Shown here: one piece after another, positions 29,057 through 38,282 of the stretch
Layout: each line of letters starts with the position of its first letter
Position numbering within the stretch: the stretch's first letter is position 1
Source: a bacterium
Lineage (GTDB): Bacteria > Bacillota > Bacilli > Lactobacillales > Streptococcaceae
Assembly: GCA_905221235.1 (NCBI GenBank)
Contig: CAJNCJ010000011.1
Coordinates: 1 to 57,024 of the forward strand
Length of the DNA: 57,024 nt
Direction: 5' to 3'
Program-made: the position numbers and the translations under genes
The notes under the pieces: generated by a model
What the model was told of the DNA's origin: nothing
The model's database searches: none
The model's input: only the letters and a program-made list of their open reading frames with translations

Positions 29057-29102
29057 CATACAGTCGCCACGGACTAGAAGTAGAACTGAAAGGGAAATTA
29101 CA

Positions 29103-30464
29103 ATGGAACGAATCATTCATGGAGATGTCTTATCACCAATCTTGGCTTATATGCGCCTAAAGGGGCAACACAAGGTTATCTTAGAGAGTATTCCGAGAGA
29201 CAAGGAAACAGCTCGTTTTTCTATCCTAGCCTATAATCCAGTTTTTGAGATTAAGTTTGAAAATGGAGTCCTTTATCAAAATGGTCAAGTGATTGATCGG
29301 GATCCCTTGGATTTCCTTTATGAAGTGACTCATAGGAGCCAACACCACTCAGATCTACCTTTTGGTGGTGGGGCAATTGGTTTTGTTGGCTACGATATGA
29401 TTTCGCTTTATGAAGAAATTGGTCAAATTCCTGAAGATACAATTGGAACGCCAGACATGCATTTCTTCGTCTATGAGAGTTACATGGTCTTTGACCACAA
29501 GAAGGAAAAAATTCATGTCATCGAGGATGTTCTCTATAGTGTGCGTAGTCAAGAAGAATTAGAAAAAGCCTTGAACCAAGTGCTTGAGGAATTACGCATT
29601 CCTGCTCCAAATGAATTTGAAGACTTGGATTTATCACCACTTGACTTCAAAGCCCATATCGCTGCTCAGAAGTTTGAGGAAATGGTGGAAACAGCTCGTG
29701 ACTTGATTCGTAACGGGGATATGTTCCAATGTGTACTCAGTCAGCGCTTCTCAGCAGAAGTTACTGGAAATCCATTTGACTTCTACAGAAATCTCCGCGT
29801 GACTAATCCTTCTAATTACCTTTATTTCTATGATTTTGGGGATTATCAAATCATCGGTGCCAGTCCAGAAAGTTTGGTTTCTGTCAAAAATGGCATCGTG
29901 ACAACTAATCCGATTGCAGGGACGCGACCAAGAGGTGCTACGGATGAAGAGGACAAGGCTTTGGCGACAGACCTACTTTCGGATGAGAAGGAAACAGCAG
30001 AGCATCGGATGTTAGTAGACTTGGGGCGTAATGATATTGGCCGCATCTCTGAAACAGCAAGTGTCCAAGTCACCAAGTATATGGAAGTGGAGCTCTTCCG
30101 CTATGTCATGCATTTGACCAGTGTGGTCAAGGGGCGTTTGCTTCCAAAACTCACTGCTATGGATGCCTTGAAAGCAACACTTCCAGCTGGAACAGTGTCA
30201 GGAGCACCAAAGATTCGAGCGATGAGACGCATCTATGAACTGGAAACAGAAAAACGGGGCGTATACGCAGGAGCAATCGGTTACTTGTCTGCGACGGGTG
30301 ATATGGATTTGGCCATTGCCATCCGAACCATGATTCTCAAAAATCAAACAGCCTATGTGCAGGCTGGGGCAGGGATTGTCTACGACTCCATCGCCCAAAA
30401 CGAATACCAAGAAACTATTAACAAGGCAAAATCTATGACTAGAATTGGAGAACTAAGACCATGA
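29103..30464 (+). CDS. trpE: Anthranilate synthase component I
   Basis: 453 residues, chorismate-binding enzyme. C-terminal chorismate motifs: QCVLSQRFSAE, IGASPESLV, NPIAGTRPRGA, DLGRNDIGR and PAGTVSGAPKIRAM. It makes anthranilate from chorismate with TrpG. The ATG at 29103 follows AAAGGGA; an upstream in-frame extension would run through the T-box. It overlaps trpG by 4 bases. First gene of trpEGDCFBA. Confidence 0.93.
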   Translation: MERIIHGDVLSPILAYMRLKGQHKVILESIPRDKETARFSILAYNPVFEIKFENGVLYQNGQVIDRDPLDFLYEVTHRSQHHSDLPFGGGAIGFVGYDMISLYEEIGQIPEDTIGTPDMHFFVYESYMVFDHKKEKIHVIEDVLYSVRSQEELEKALNQVLEELRIPAPNEFEDLDLSPLDFKAHIAAQKFEEMVETARDLIRNGDMFQCVLSQRFSAEVTGNPFDFYRNLRVTNPSNYLYFYDFGDYQIIGASPESLVSVKNGIVTTNPIAGTRPRGATDEEDKALATDLLSDEKETAEHRMLVDLGRNDIGRISETASVQVTKYMEVELFRYVMHLTSVVKGRLLPKLTAMDALKATLPAGTVSGAPKIRAMRRIYELETEKRGVYAGAIGYLSATGDMDLAIAIRTMILKNQTAYVQAGAGIVYDSIAQNEYQETINKAKSMTRIGELRP

Positions 30465-31027
30465 TTTTATTGATTGACAACTATGATTCTTTTACCTATA
30501 ACTTGGCGCAATACATTGGTAATTTTGCAGAAGTACAGGTCTTGAGAAATGATGATCCCAAGCTGTATGAAGAAGCTGAAAAAGCAGATGGTCTGGTCTT
30601 TTCTCCTGGTCCAGGTTGGCCAGTTGATGCTGGTAAGATGGAAGATATGATTCGTGACTTTGCAGGCAAGAAGCCAATTCTAGGGATTTGTTTGGGCCAT
30701 CAAGCCATCGCAGAAGTCTTTGGCGGGAAGTTAGGTTTGGCACCAAAAGTCATGCATGGGAAACAGAGCAATATCAGCTTTGAAGCGCCATCTGTTTTGT
30801 ATCAAGGTATCGAGGATGGCCGTGCGGTCATGCGTTACCACAGTATTTTAATTGAAGAAATGCCAGAAAACTTTGAAGTGACAGCTCGTTCGACTGATGA
30901 CCAGGCCATCATGGGGATTCAACATAAAAACCTACCGATTTATGGCTTCCAGTACCATCCAGAGAGTATTGGAACGCCAGATGGCTTGTCTTCTATTCGG
31001 AATTTTATCGAGAAGGTTGTAAAGTGA
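30461..31027 (+). CDS. trpG: Anthranilate synthase component II (glutamine amidotransferase)
   Basis: 188 residues, class I glutamine amidotransferase. The nucleophile Cys is in [12 protein letters not shown] (near residue 79) and the catalytic His/Glu pair is in [12 protein letters not shown] (near 168). It supplies ammonia to TrpE. The start overlaps the trpE stop. Confidence 0.93.
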   Translation: MILLIDNYDSFTYNLAQYIGNFAEVQVLRNDDPKLYEEAEKADGLVFSPGPGWPVDAGKMEDMIRDFAGKKPILGICLGHQAIAEVFGGKLGLAPKVMHGKQSNISFEAPSVLYQGIEDGRAVMRYHSILIEEMPENFEVTARSTDDQAIMGIQHKNLPIYGFQYHPESIGTPDGLSSIRNFIEKVVK

Positions 31028-31037
31028 GGAAACTAGG

Positions 31038-32042
31038 ATGAAAGAGATTATCGAAAAACTAGCAAAATTTGAAAATTTATCAGGTGTGGAAATGACGGAT
31101 GTCATCGAGCGTATCGTAACTGGGCGTGTAACGGAGGCGCAGATTGCTTCTCTCCTTTTGGCTCTTAAGATGAAGGGGGAAACACCTGAAGAACGTACAG
31201 CCATTGCCCAAGTCATGAGAGGACATGCCCAACATATTCCAACTGAGATTCATGATGCCATGGACAACTGTGGTACAGGTGGAGACAAGTCTTTCAGCTT
31301 TAATATTTCCACAACTGCAGCCTTTGTCTTGGCTGGTGGTGGTGTTCACATGGCTAAGCATGGTAACCGCTCGATTTCTTCTAAATCTGGTTCTGCAGAT
31401 GTCCTCGAAGCCTTGGGTATCAACCTAGACCTCAAGCCAGCTGAACTAGGTAAGGTTTTTGATAAAACTGGAATCGTCTTTCTCTTTGCCAAAAATATGC
31501 ATCCAGCTATGAAATACATCATGCCAGCTCGTTTGGAATTGGGAATTCCAACGATTATGAACTTGACTGGTCCCCTGATTCACCCAATGGCTTTGGAAAC
31601 ACAGCTTCTTGGAATTAGCCGTCCAGAACTTCTAGAAAGTACAGCTCAGGTTTTGAAAAATATGGGTCGCAAACGTGCCATCGTGGTCGCTGGACCAGAA
31701 GGACTGGATGAAGCTGGTTTGAATGGAACAACCAAGATTGCACTTCTTGAAAATGGCGAAATCAGCTTGTCAAGCTTTACTCCAGAGGATTTGGGGATGG
31801 AAGGCTACGCTATCGACGATATTCGTGGTGGCAATGCTCAGGAAAATGCAGAAATTTTGCTCAGCGTTCTTAAAAATGAACCAAGTCCATTCTTGGAAAC
31901 GACAGTCTTAAATGCTGGTCTTGGTTTCTATGCTAATGGTAAGGTTGATAGCATCAAGGAAGGAGTTGCCTTGGCTCGTCAAGTGATTGCTAGTGGCAAG
32001 GCCCTTGAAAAACTCAGACTGTTACAGGAGTACCAAAAATGA
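31038..32042 (+). CDS. trpD: Anthranilate phosphoribosyltransferase
   Basis: 334 residues. Family motifs: [20 protein letters not shown] (about residue 76), [20 protein letters not shown] and [21 protein letters not shown]. It transfers phosphoribose to anthranilate. It lies 10 bases after trpG and overlaps trpC by 4 bases. Confidence 0.94.
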   Translation: MKEIIEKLAKFENLSGVEMTDVIERIVTGRVTEAQIASLLLALKMKGETPEERTAIAQVMRGHAQHIPTEIHDAMDNCGTGGDKSFSFNISTTAAFVLAGGGVHMAKHGNRSISSKSGSADVLEALGINLDLKPAELGKVFDKTGIVFLFAKNMHPAMKYIMPARLELGIPTIMNLTGPLIHPMALETQLLGISRPELLESTAQVLKNMGRKRAIVVAGPEGLDEAGLNGTTKIALLENGEISLSSFTPEDLGMEGYAIDDIRGGNAQENAEILLSVLKNEPSPFLETTVLNAGLGFYANGKVDSIKEGVALARQVIASGKALEKLRLLQEYQK

Positions 32043-32806
32043 GTCAGGAATTTTTAGCACGAATCTTAGAGCAGAAGGCGCGTGAGGTGGAGCAGATGGA
32101 GCTGGAGCAAATCCAGCCCCTGCGCCAGACCTATCGCTTGGCAGAATTTTTGAAGAATCATCAGGAACGCTTGCAGGTAATCGCTGAGGTCAAGAAAGCT
32201 AGTCCTAGTCTGGGAGATATCAATCTCGATGTGGATATTGTGCAACAGGCTCAGACTTATGAAGCGAACGGAGCAGTGATGATTTCTGTTCTGACAGATG
32301 AAGTTTTCTTTAAAGGGCACCTGGATTATCTACGGGAGATTTCCAGTCAGGTACAGATTCCAACGCTCAACAAGGACTTTATCATCGATGAAAAGCAAAT
32401 CATCCGTGCTCGTAATGCAGGTGCGACAGTCATCTTGCTCATTGTCGCCGCCTTGTCAGAAGAACGTCTTAAGGAACTCTATGACTACGCGACAGAGCTT
32501 GGTCTGGAAGTCTTGGTGGAAACTCACAATCTAGCTGAACTAGAAGTAGCCCACAGACTTGGTGCTCAGATTATTGGGGTCAATAACCGAAACTTGACCA
32601 CCTTTGAGGTCGACTTGCAGACCAGTGTAAACTTGGCTAAACATTTCAAAGATAATTGCTTATACATTTCTGAATCTGCCATTTTCACAGGGCAGGATGC
32701 GGAACGAGTAGCACCATACTTTAACGGAATTTTGGTAGGGACAGCTCTTATGCAGTCAGAAGATGTGGCCCAGAGAATCAAGGAGTTGCAGATTGACAAA
32801 GGTTAA
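32039..32806 (+). CDS. trpC: Indole-3-glycerol-phosphate synthase
   Basis: 255 residues, TIM barrel. Catalytic Lys motifs [15 protein letters not shown] (about 45) and LNKDFIIDE (about 110), plus the phosphate-binding [14 protein letters not shown] (about 180) and the final [10 protein letters not shown]. It makes indole-glycerol phosphate. It overlaps trpD upstream and trpF downstream. Confidence 0.94.
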   Translation: MSQEFLARILEQKAREVEQMELEQIQPLRQTYRLAEFLKNHQERLQVIAEVKKASPSLGDINLDVDIVQQAQTYEANGAVMISVLTDEVFFKGHLDYLREISSQVQIPTLNKDFIIDEKQIIRARNAGATVILLIVAALSEERLKELYDYATELGLEVLVETHNLAELEVAHRLGAQIIGVNNRNLTTFEVDLQTSVNLAKHFKDNCLYISESAIFTGQDAERVAPYFNGILVGTALMQSEDVAQRIKELQIDKG

Positions 32807-33392
32807 AATTTGCGGATTATCTACGAAAGAAGCGGTAGAGACAGCTGTATCAGCAGGGGCAGACTACATCGGTTTTGTCTTTGCACCTAGTAAAAGACAG
32901 GTGACCTTGGATCAGGCTGCTGAGCTGGCAAAGCTTATTCCTGCAGATGTCAAAAAGGTTGGTGTATTTGTTTCACCAAGTCGGGCTCAACTGCTAGAAG
33001 TCATTGACAAAGTTGGCTTGGACTTAGTTCAAGTTCACGGTCAGGTGGCGGATGATTTATTTGAGAATGTGCCTTGTGCCAGTATTCAGGCTGTGCAGGT
33101 GGATGGAGAGGGTCATGTGCCCAATTCTCAGGCAGACTATCTACTCTTTGATGCCCCTGTAGCTGGGAGTGGCCAGACCTTTGATTGGGGTCAACTGGAT
33201 ACGACTGGATTAACTCAGCCTTTCTTTATCGCAGGTGGGCTTAATGAAGATAATGTTGTAAAAGCAATTCAACACTTTACTCCCTATGCAGTAGATGTAT
33301 CAAGCGGAGTGGAGACAGATGGACAAAAAGATCATGAAAAGATTAGAAGATTTATAGAGAGGGTAAAGCATGGCATATCAGGAACCAAATAA
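32793..33392 (+). CDS. trpF: Phosphoribosylanthranilate isomerase
   Basis: 199 residues, TIM barrel, with the catalytic Cys in KVKICGLST at the N-terminus, the Asp-containing [16 protein letters not shown] and the C-terminal [14 protein letters not shown]. The likely start is TTG at 32793 (AAGGAG at 7 nt), inside the last codons of trpC; no ATG fits. The gene end overlaps trpB by 23 bases. Confidence 0.92.
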   Translation: MTKVKICGLSTKEAVETAVSAGADYIGFVFAPSKRQVTLDQAAELAKLIPADVKKVGVFVSPSRAQLLEVIDKVGLDLVQVHGQVADDLFENVPCASIQAVQVDGEGHVPNSQADYLLFDAPVAGSGQTFDWGQLDTTGLTQPFFIAGGLNEDNVVKAIQHFTPYAVDVSSGVETDGQKDHEKIRRFIERVKHGISGTK

Positions 33393-34593
33393 AGATGGAT
33401 TTTACGGAAAATTCGGCGGACGTTTTGTCCCAGAAACATTGATGACAGCAGTTTTAGAGTTGGAGAAGGCCTACCGTGAAAGTCAGGCAGACCCAAGTTT
33501 CCAAGAGGAATTAAACCAGCTCTTACGCCAGTATGTAGGACGTGAAACTCCCCTTTACTACGCAAAAAACTTGACCCAGCATATCGGCGGAGCCAAGATT
33601 TACCTCAAACGGGAAGACCTCAACCATACAGGGGCCCACAAGATTAACAATGCCTTGGGACAAGTTCTTCTGGCTAAACGCATGGGTAAAAAGAAAATTA
33701 TCGCTGAAACAGGTGCTGGTCAGCACGGTGTGGCAACTGCAACAGCTGCAGCCCTCTTTAACATGGAATGTACCATCTATATGGGTGAAGAGGATGTCAA
33801 ACGCCAAGCTCTCAATGTCTTCCGCATGGAGCTTTTGGGAGCCAAGGTCGAGGCTGTAACAGATGGTTCGCGCGTGCTCAAGGATGCGGTCAATGCAGCC
33901 CTTCGTTCATGGGTGGCTAATATCGATGATACCCACTATATCCTTGGTTCTGCCTTAGGGCCTCATCCTTTCCCAGAAATCGTTCGTGACTTCCAAAGTG
34001 TCATTGGTCGAGAAGCTAAACAACAGTATCGTGACTTGACAGGTCAAGATCTACCAGATGCCCTAGTAGCCTGTGTTGGTGGTGGGTCGAATGCTATCGG
34101 GCTCTTCCATCCCTTTGTAGAAGATAAGTCTGTAGCTATGTATGGGGCTGAAGCAGCTGGGCTTGGTGTGGATACGGAGCACCACGCAGCTACCTTGACC
34201 AAGGGTCGTCCTGGTGTTCTTCACGGTTCTCTCATGGATGTGCTCCAAGATGCCCATGGTCAAATTCTTGAAGCCTTCTCTATCTCAGCAGGTTTGGACT
34301 ATCCTGGTATCGGTCCAGAACATTCTCACTACCACGATATCAAACGTGCCAGCTATGTTCCTGTGACGGACGAGGAAGCCTTGGAAGGATTCCAACTCTT
34401 GTCTCGTGTGGAAGGGATTATCCCAGCCTTGGAATCTAGCCATGCTATCGCCTTTGCGGTGAAATTGGCCAAAGAACTCGGTCCAGACAAGTCTATGATT
34501 GTCTGCCTATCAGGTCGTGGGGACAAGGATGTAGTTCAAGTCAAAGACCGCTTGGAAGCAGATGCAGCAAAGAAGGGAGAAGCTCATGCCTAA
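33370..34593 (+). CDS. trpB: Tryptophan synthase beta chain (operon copy)
   Basis: 407 residues. PLP Lys in [13 protein letters not shown] (about residue 92), [33 protein letters not shown] and CLSGRGDKD: the fully canonical TrpB set. It works with TrpA in the alpha2-beta2 complex, joining indole and serine. It overlaps both trpF and trpA, as expected for tightly coupled subunits. Confidence 0.94.
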   Translation: MAYQEPNKDGFYGKFGGRFVPETLMTAVLELEKAYRESQADPSFQEELNQLLRQYVGRETPLYYAKNLTQHIGGAKIYLKREDLNHTGAHKINNALGQVLLAKRMGKKKIIAETGAGQHGVATATAAALFNMECTIYMGEEDVKRQALNVFRMELLGAKVEAVTDGSRVLKDAVNAALRSWVANIDDTHYILGSALGPHPFPEIVRDFQSVIGREAKQQYRDLTGQDLPDALVACVGGGSNAIGLFHPFVEDKSVAMYGAEAAGLGVDTEHHAATLTKGRPGVLHGSLMDVLQDAHGQILEAFSISAGLDYPGIGPEHSHYHDIKRASYVPVTDEEALEGFQLLSRVEGIIPALESSHAIAFAVKLAKELGPDKSMIVCLSGRGDKDVVQVKDRLEADAAKKGEAHA

Positions 34594-35362
34594 GACACTA
34601 ACAGAAAAATTGAACGCTATTAAAGCAACTGGAAAAGGAATTTTCGTTCCCTATATCATGGCTGGTGACCACGAAAAAGGTTTGGATGGACTCGGAGAAA
34701 CAATTCACTTTTTAGAAGATTTGGGTGTCTCTGCCATTGAAGTGGGTATTCCCTTTTCTGATCCTGTTGCAGATGGACCTGTTATCGAAGAAGCTGGCTT
34801 GCGCAGTTTAGCCCACGGGACCTCTACTCAGGCTTTGGTTGAAACCTTGAAAAGCATTCAAACAGAAGTTCCACTGGTTATCATGACCTACTTCAACCCC
34901 CTCTTTCAGTATGGTGTGGAGAATTTTGTCAAAGATTTGGCAGATACAGGGGTTAAGGGTTTGATTATTCCAGACCTTCCTCATGAGCATGCCAACTTTG
35001 TAGAACCATTTTTGGCAGATACAGACATTGCCTTGATACCCCTAGTTAGTTTGACAACAGGACTTGAGCGCCAGAAAGAGTTGATTGAAGGAGCAGAAGG
35101 ATTTGTCTATGCTGTTGCCATCAATGGAGTGACAGGGAAATCTGGCAATTACCGCGCAGATTTGGACAAGCACTTGGCACAATTGCATCAAGTGGGGGAT
35201 ATCCCAGTCTTGACAGGATTTGGCGTATCTAGTCAAGCCGATGTTGAACGATTCAATGAGGTGTCCGATGGCGTTATCGTCGGTTCGAAAATTGTAAAAG
35301 CTCTCCACCAAGGAGAGCCGATTGAGGACTTTATCAAACAAGCAGTAGCTTACCAAAAATAA
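34586..35362 (+). CDS. trpA: Tryptophan synthase alpha chain
   Basis: 258 residues, TIM barrel. Catalytic Glu in [19 protein letters not shown] (about residue 50) and Asp in [10 protein letters not shown] (about 125); phosphate loops GVTGK and TGFGVSS. It splits indole-glycerol phosphate to indole for TrpB. The ATG at 34586 (GGGAGAAG before it) overlaps trpB by 8 bases. Its 3' end overlaps the convergent cclA gene by 29 bases, and no terminator is visible between them. Confidence 0.93.
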   Translation: MPKTLTEKLNAIKATGKGIFVPYIMAGDHEKGLDGLGETIHFLEDLGVSAIEVGIPFSDPVADGPVIEEAGLRSLAHGTSTQALVETLKSIQTEVPLVIMTYFNPLFQYGVENFVKDLADTGVKGLIIPDLPHEHANFVEPFLADTDIALIPLVSLTTGLERQKELIEGAEGFVYAVAINGVTGKSGNYRADLDKHLAQLHQVGDIPVLTGFGVSSQADVERFNEVSDGVIVGSKIVKALHQGEPIEDFIKQAVAYQK

Positions 35363-35993
35363 TCACATAAGCAGCGAGTAAGAGGAAAGGCACAAAAGGA
35401 AGTCTTTCCTTTTTCTTTTGCAGGAGAAAGGCTAGAATTCCCATAGCAGAAGCAAACTGAATCAAGATCAGTAATTCGGTTGCACTAAAGACGAGAGCGC
35501 AAGAAGCCAGAAAGAGAAAATCCCCTGCACCTATGCGGATATCGATAAAATGAGCCAAAATTCCAAGGACAAGGAAGAAGACCATGACCAGATTCCAGCC
35601 AGAGCAGGCCATTAGGAGTAGATGGAAAGTCATCCAGACCAGTAAGGGATATTCCTGATGGCGAAAGTCGTAGATGCCCAAGGTCAAACCAGCAGTGATT
35701 AGGATGACTTGTCCCAAGGGAAGTAATCCCCAAGAGTAATATAGAAATAGGAGTCCTAAGCCTAGTTCAAAGAGGGCATACCAGACTGGATAAGGAGCCT
35801 TGCAGTAGCGACAGTGAAAGCGATTGAAGACCTGCGAGAGGATCGGAATCAAATCCAACGGACGCAAGTGAGTTTGACAGGAATCGCAGTGACTAGCAGG
35901 TCGGATAATGGATTGCTCTGGAAAACGGTCAATGACCAAACCAAGAAAGGAAGCGAGAATGCTCCCGACAAGAAAAAAATAAAAATCAATCAT
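35334..35993 (-). CDS. cclA: Type IV prepilin peptidase of the competence pilus
   Basis: 219 residues. N-terminal domain with the zinc-type Cys pairs CDSCQTH and CRYCKAP, then membrane segments with the catalytic Asp region ([18 protein letters not shown] and [15 protein letters not shown], GxGD motif). It cleaves and methylates ComG-type pilins needed for DNA uptake. A SigX (ComX) box lies directly upstream, so it is a late competence gene. It is monocistronic and convergent with trpA. Confidence 0.9.
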   Translation of the reverse strand: MIDFYFFLVGSILASFLGLVIDRFPEQSIIRPASHCDSCQTHLRPLDLIPILSQVFNRFHCRYCKAPYPVWYALFELGLGLLFLYYSWGLLPLGQVILITAGLTLGIYDFRHQEYPLLVWMTFHLLLMACSGWNLVMVFFLVLGILAHFIDIRIGAGDFLFLASCALVFSATELLILIQFASAMGILAFLLQKKKERLPFVPFLLLAAYVIIFGKLLLV

Positions 35994-36000
35994 ACTTATC

Positions 36001-36031
36001 TATTCGTAAAAAATGGGAGAAGTAGTATAAT
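36001..36031. promoter_or_regulatory. SigX (com) box for cclA, overlapping a forward promoter
   Basis: The reverse strand carries TACGAATA (36001-36008), the SigX -10 box, preceded by a T-rich stretch, 8 bases upstream of cclA. The forward strand has TATAAT at 36026-36031 for the acetyltransferase gene, so the two promoters are back to back. Confidence 0.85.
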
Positions 36032-36062
36032 GGAGAAACATAGATAAGATGGTGAGGAAAAG

Positions 36063-36518
36063 ATGACAATTCGTTTTGAAGAAAAGGTGACTACAGAAAA
36101 CGTTCAGCTCGTATGCCAATGGTCCAACTCCCTTGGCAAATCCTTTCAAGAACAATGGATGGGCCCGAAGATTCCTTTTCCCTTAACCATTCAAGTCTTG
36201 CAAGATTTGGAAGGAGTCTTTTCTATCTTTGATGGACCAGAGTTTGTGGGGCTTATCCAGAAAATCAGGCTAGAAGACAGCAATCTTCATATCGGACGGT
36301 TTTTAATCAATCCCCAGAAACAGGGGCAAGGCTTAGGTAGTCAGGCCTTAAGGAAATTTGTTAGTTTGGTCTTTGAAAATGGAGACATAGATAGTATTTC
36401 TCTAAATGTCTTCGAGGCAAATCAGGCAGCCAAGCATCTTTATCAAAAAGAAGGATTTGAAATCGTTAAAACCATTGAAGCACCTGTACGAAAATACGTT
36501 ATGAAAAAGTTTAGATAG
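36063..36518 (+). CDS. GNAT-family N-acetyltransferase
   Basis: 151 residues. The acetyl-CoA binding motif GRFLINPQKQGQGLGSQALR (about residues 80-99, Q/RxxGxG/A) and the C-terminal NQAAKHLYQKEGFEIV are typical of GNAT. The acetylated substrate is unknown. Single gene with its own promoter, divergent from cclA. Confidence 0.85.
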   Translation: MTIRFEEKVTTENVQLVCQWSNSLGKSFQEQWMGPKIPFPLTIQVLQDLEGVFSIFDGPEFVGLIQKIRLEDSNLHIGRFLINPQKQGQGLGSQALRKFVSLVFENGDIDSISLNVFEANQAAKHLYQKEGFEIVKTIEAPVRKYVMKKFR

Positions 36519-36521
36519 AAA

Positions 36522-36551
36522 GCAAAAAGCCTTGGTTCCCAAAGCTTTTTT
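36522..36551. terminator. Bidirectional terminator
   Basis: AAAAAGC and GCTTTTTT, with an inner TTGG/CCAA pairing, lie between the acetyltransferase gene and the convergent LtrA-like gene. Confidence 0.75.
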
Positions 36552-36566
36552 AATCTTATAAACTCA

Positions 36567-37712
36567 TTAAAACAACTCCCAGTAAGGTGTGGAATGTTTT
36601 TTAGTCTGTGTCATATAAAAATAAATAGAATGAATAGCTATAGCTAGAGCTAAAATGGTTGTAATACTTACTACTATTATAGGATTAGAAGCAAAGATTA
36701 AAGAGAGAATCAAGGCAGCCAGATAGAGTGTAGCTTGGACACAGTAGTAACTTTTCGAATAGCGAAGATAGTGTTTGTTATAGGGCCCATTTGCTAGGAC
36801 AGCAGCTTGGAAGAGGCCAATTCCGATATAAAAGAAGCTGGTTGCAAAGAGACGATTAGCTTCAGGATTCTGAAGAAAGCCCATCGATACAGTCATCATC
36901 ATAAGTCCAATGAAAATAGGATAGTGACTGTAAATTAGAAATAGTCCCTTTTGATTAGATTCTTCATCAATAGCATGGTCGAATTGAACAAAATAAAACA
37001 AGAACAGAGAAAGCATAATAATGAAATAAAGAACCGAATAAATCGAGAAATTCTCGATTGTAAAGAAGTTAACTAGCCCCATAATCATCTCTCCAAACGT
37101 AATAATGACAAGAAGGGAGATGCGCTCGATTAAATGGGGGAGAACTATCTGGAAATGATCATCTTTACTAATCGAGGTAATTGGCGTAATAAATGTTAGC
37201 AGAATACTAACATAAAGGATATAGACTCCAATGTAAATAGGAAGAAGAGCTGCTAGATAGATTTCTAAACTTCGTAGACCTGTTATCCATAGAAAACCTT
37301 TGATACTTTCCCTATGAACATTATCGGTTGATTTTTTAAAAAACTCAACCAAATATTGAAAAAATAAGGTAAGGGTTAATGTACCAATAGCCCAACAGAC
37401 ATAATGAAAATATTGTTGCCAATCATCTTTAATCAAATTGGATATAAAGAGTAAAAGTCCCATATTGATAAACATGATTAGCATGTTAAATAAAGAGTTC
37501 TTTCCATAGCGATTGGTATAAACGGTTTGAATCATCCAGGCATTGATGAGAAGCAAGACAGACATGAAAAAATCAAGCAAAGAATTCCAAGTCAAAATAC
37601 CGTTATGAAGATGGTGAATTAAAGCAGTTACTTTTGAAATCGCAAAAACAAAAACTAGATCATAAAAAAGTTCTGAATAATTTACACGTTTATGTTTAAC
37701 AAGAGTTGTCAT
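36567..37712 (-). CDS. LtrA-family membrane protein
   Basis: 381 residues, about ten membrane segments. The N-terminal signature VNYSELFYDLVFVFAISKVT (residues 10-29) and SLLVIITFGEMIMG (about 193) define the low-temperature-requirement protein A family. The molecular function is not known. The region is A+T-rich compared with its neighbours. It is alone on its strand and lies downstream of the tRNA-Lys/6S unit. Confidence 0.8.
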   Translation of the reverse strand: MTTLVKHKRVNYSELFYDLVFVFAISKVTALIHHLHNGILTWNSLLDFFMSVLLLINAWMIQTVYTNRYGKNSLFNMLIMFINMGLLLFISNLIKDDWQQYFHYVCWAIGTLTLTLFFQYLVEFFKKSTDNVHRESIKGFLWITGLRSLEIYLAALLPIYIGVYILYVSILLTFITPITSISKDDHFQIVLPHLIERISLLVIITFGEMIMGLVNFFTIENFSIYSVLYFIIMLSLFLFYFVQFDHAIDEESNQKGLFLIYSHYPIFIGLMMMTVSMGFLQNPEANRLFATSFFYIGIGLFQAAVLANGPYNKHYLRYSKSYYCVQATLYLAALILSLIFASNPIIVVSITTILALAIAIHSIYFYMTQTKKHSTPYWELF

Positions 37713-37806
37713 CTTAAGACCTTTCTATTTTAGAAGTACAATTTATTATAACAGAAAATGGTAATGAGAGAAAAGGATATGCTTAAATAACTTTATGTGG
37801 CGCGAA

Positions 37807-37861
37807 TGAACTGCGCCACAAAAGTTAGGTTTTTTCTGTCTAACTTTTGGGGTGCAGTTCA
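37807..37861. mobile_element. 55-bp miniature IS3-like element (two inverted ends only)
   Basis: Left end TGAACTGCGCCACAAAAGTTAG and right end CTAACTTTTGGGGTGCAGTTCA face each other with 11 bases between. The ends match at 20 of 22 positions and resemble IS3/IS150-group terminal repeats. A 3-bp direct repeat GAA flanks both sides (37804-37806 and 37862-37864), the size those elements generate. No transposase remains. Confidence 0.75.
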
Positions 37862-37903
37862 GAAGGGGTGTTTTTTCTATCGTTTTTTAGTGCTAAGACT
37901 ACA

Positions 37904-37931
37904 CAAAAAAGCCTTGAATTTCAAGGTTTTT
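37904..37931 (-). terminator. Terminator of tRNA-Lys
   Basis: The self-complementary CCTTGAAATTCAAGG (37912-37926) is flanked by A and T runs. Read on the reverse strand it follows the tRNA; it would also work forward. Confidence 0.75.
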
Positions 37932-37946
37932 CCTGTTGTATGTAGA

Positions 37947-38019
37947 TGCCCCCTGCAGGGCTCGAACCTGCGACCCATAGATTAAGAGTCTACTGCTCTA
38001 CCAACTGAGCTAAGGAGGC
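37947..38019 (-). tRNA. tRNA-Lys (anticodon CUU)
   Basis: A 73-nt cloverleaf on the reverse strand. The acceptor GCCTCCT pairs with AGGGGGC (one G-U) with discriminator A; D-arm AGCTCAGTTGGTAGAGC; anticodon loop CTCTTAA with CTT; T-arm GCAGGTTCGAGCCCTGC. CCA is not encoded. It follows the probable 6S RNA on the same strand and is closed by the terminator at 37904-37931. Confidence 0.95.
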
Positions 38020-38021
38020 AA

Positions 38022-38150
38022 AGAAAAAGCTGTATTGGTGCCGAAACTTCACGGTTTGTATTGAACCCGCGCAATTAAGCAGGTGGGCAACTCGCTCTAA
38101 CTGAAGCTGTTTCCGTGTGAGACGGCCTACATGCTGTTAGAAGACTTTTG
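38022..38150 (-). ncRNA. ssrS: Probable 6S RNA
   Basis: The reverse strand between rarA and tRNA-Lys folds into a long rod with internal bubbles: GCCG with CGGC and CACGG with CCGTG enclose an apical arm with GCGCGGGTT. In Firmicutes the 6S RNA gene commonly sits next to rarA, as here. The exact 5' end is not resolved; I place it near 38150, after a TATTAT-like -10. No ORF of note occupies the region. The assignment rests on shape and context and was not tested with a model. Confidence 0.6.
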
Positions 38151-38282
38151 TTTCCCTAATAATACAAAAAATAGTCGGTCAACACTTAAGTGTGAAGTCG
38201 TACACCACAGCGTTTCTATGTTTATATGATACCACTTTTTCAAAAAAAATCAAGAGGAAAATGCAATTTTTTGAAAAGGATT

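Noticed and set aside
29001..29102. N-terminal extension of trpE through the T-box
   Set aside because: The extension translates the conserved T-box and terminator; the ATG at 29103 has a proper ribosome binding site and gives the family's length.
37797..37985. Forward open frame across the miniature element and tRNA-Lys
   Set aside because: It reads through inverted repeats and antisense to the tRNA; it is not a plausible protein.
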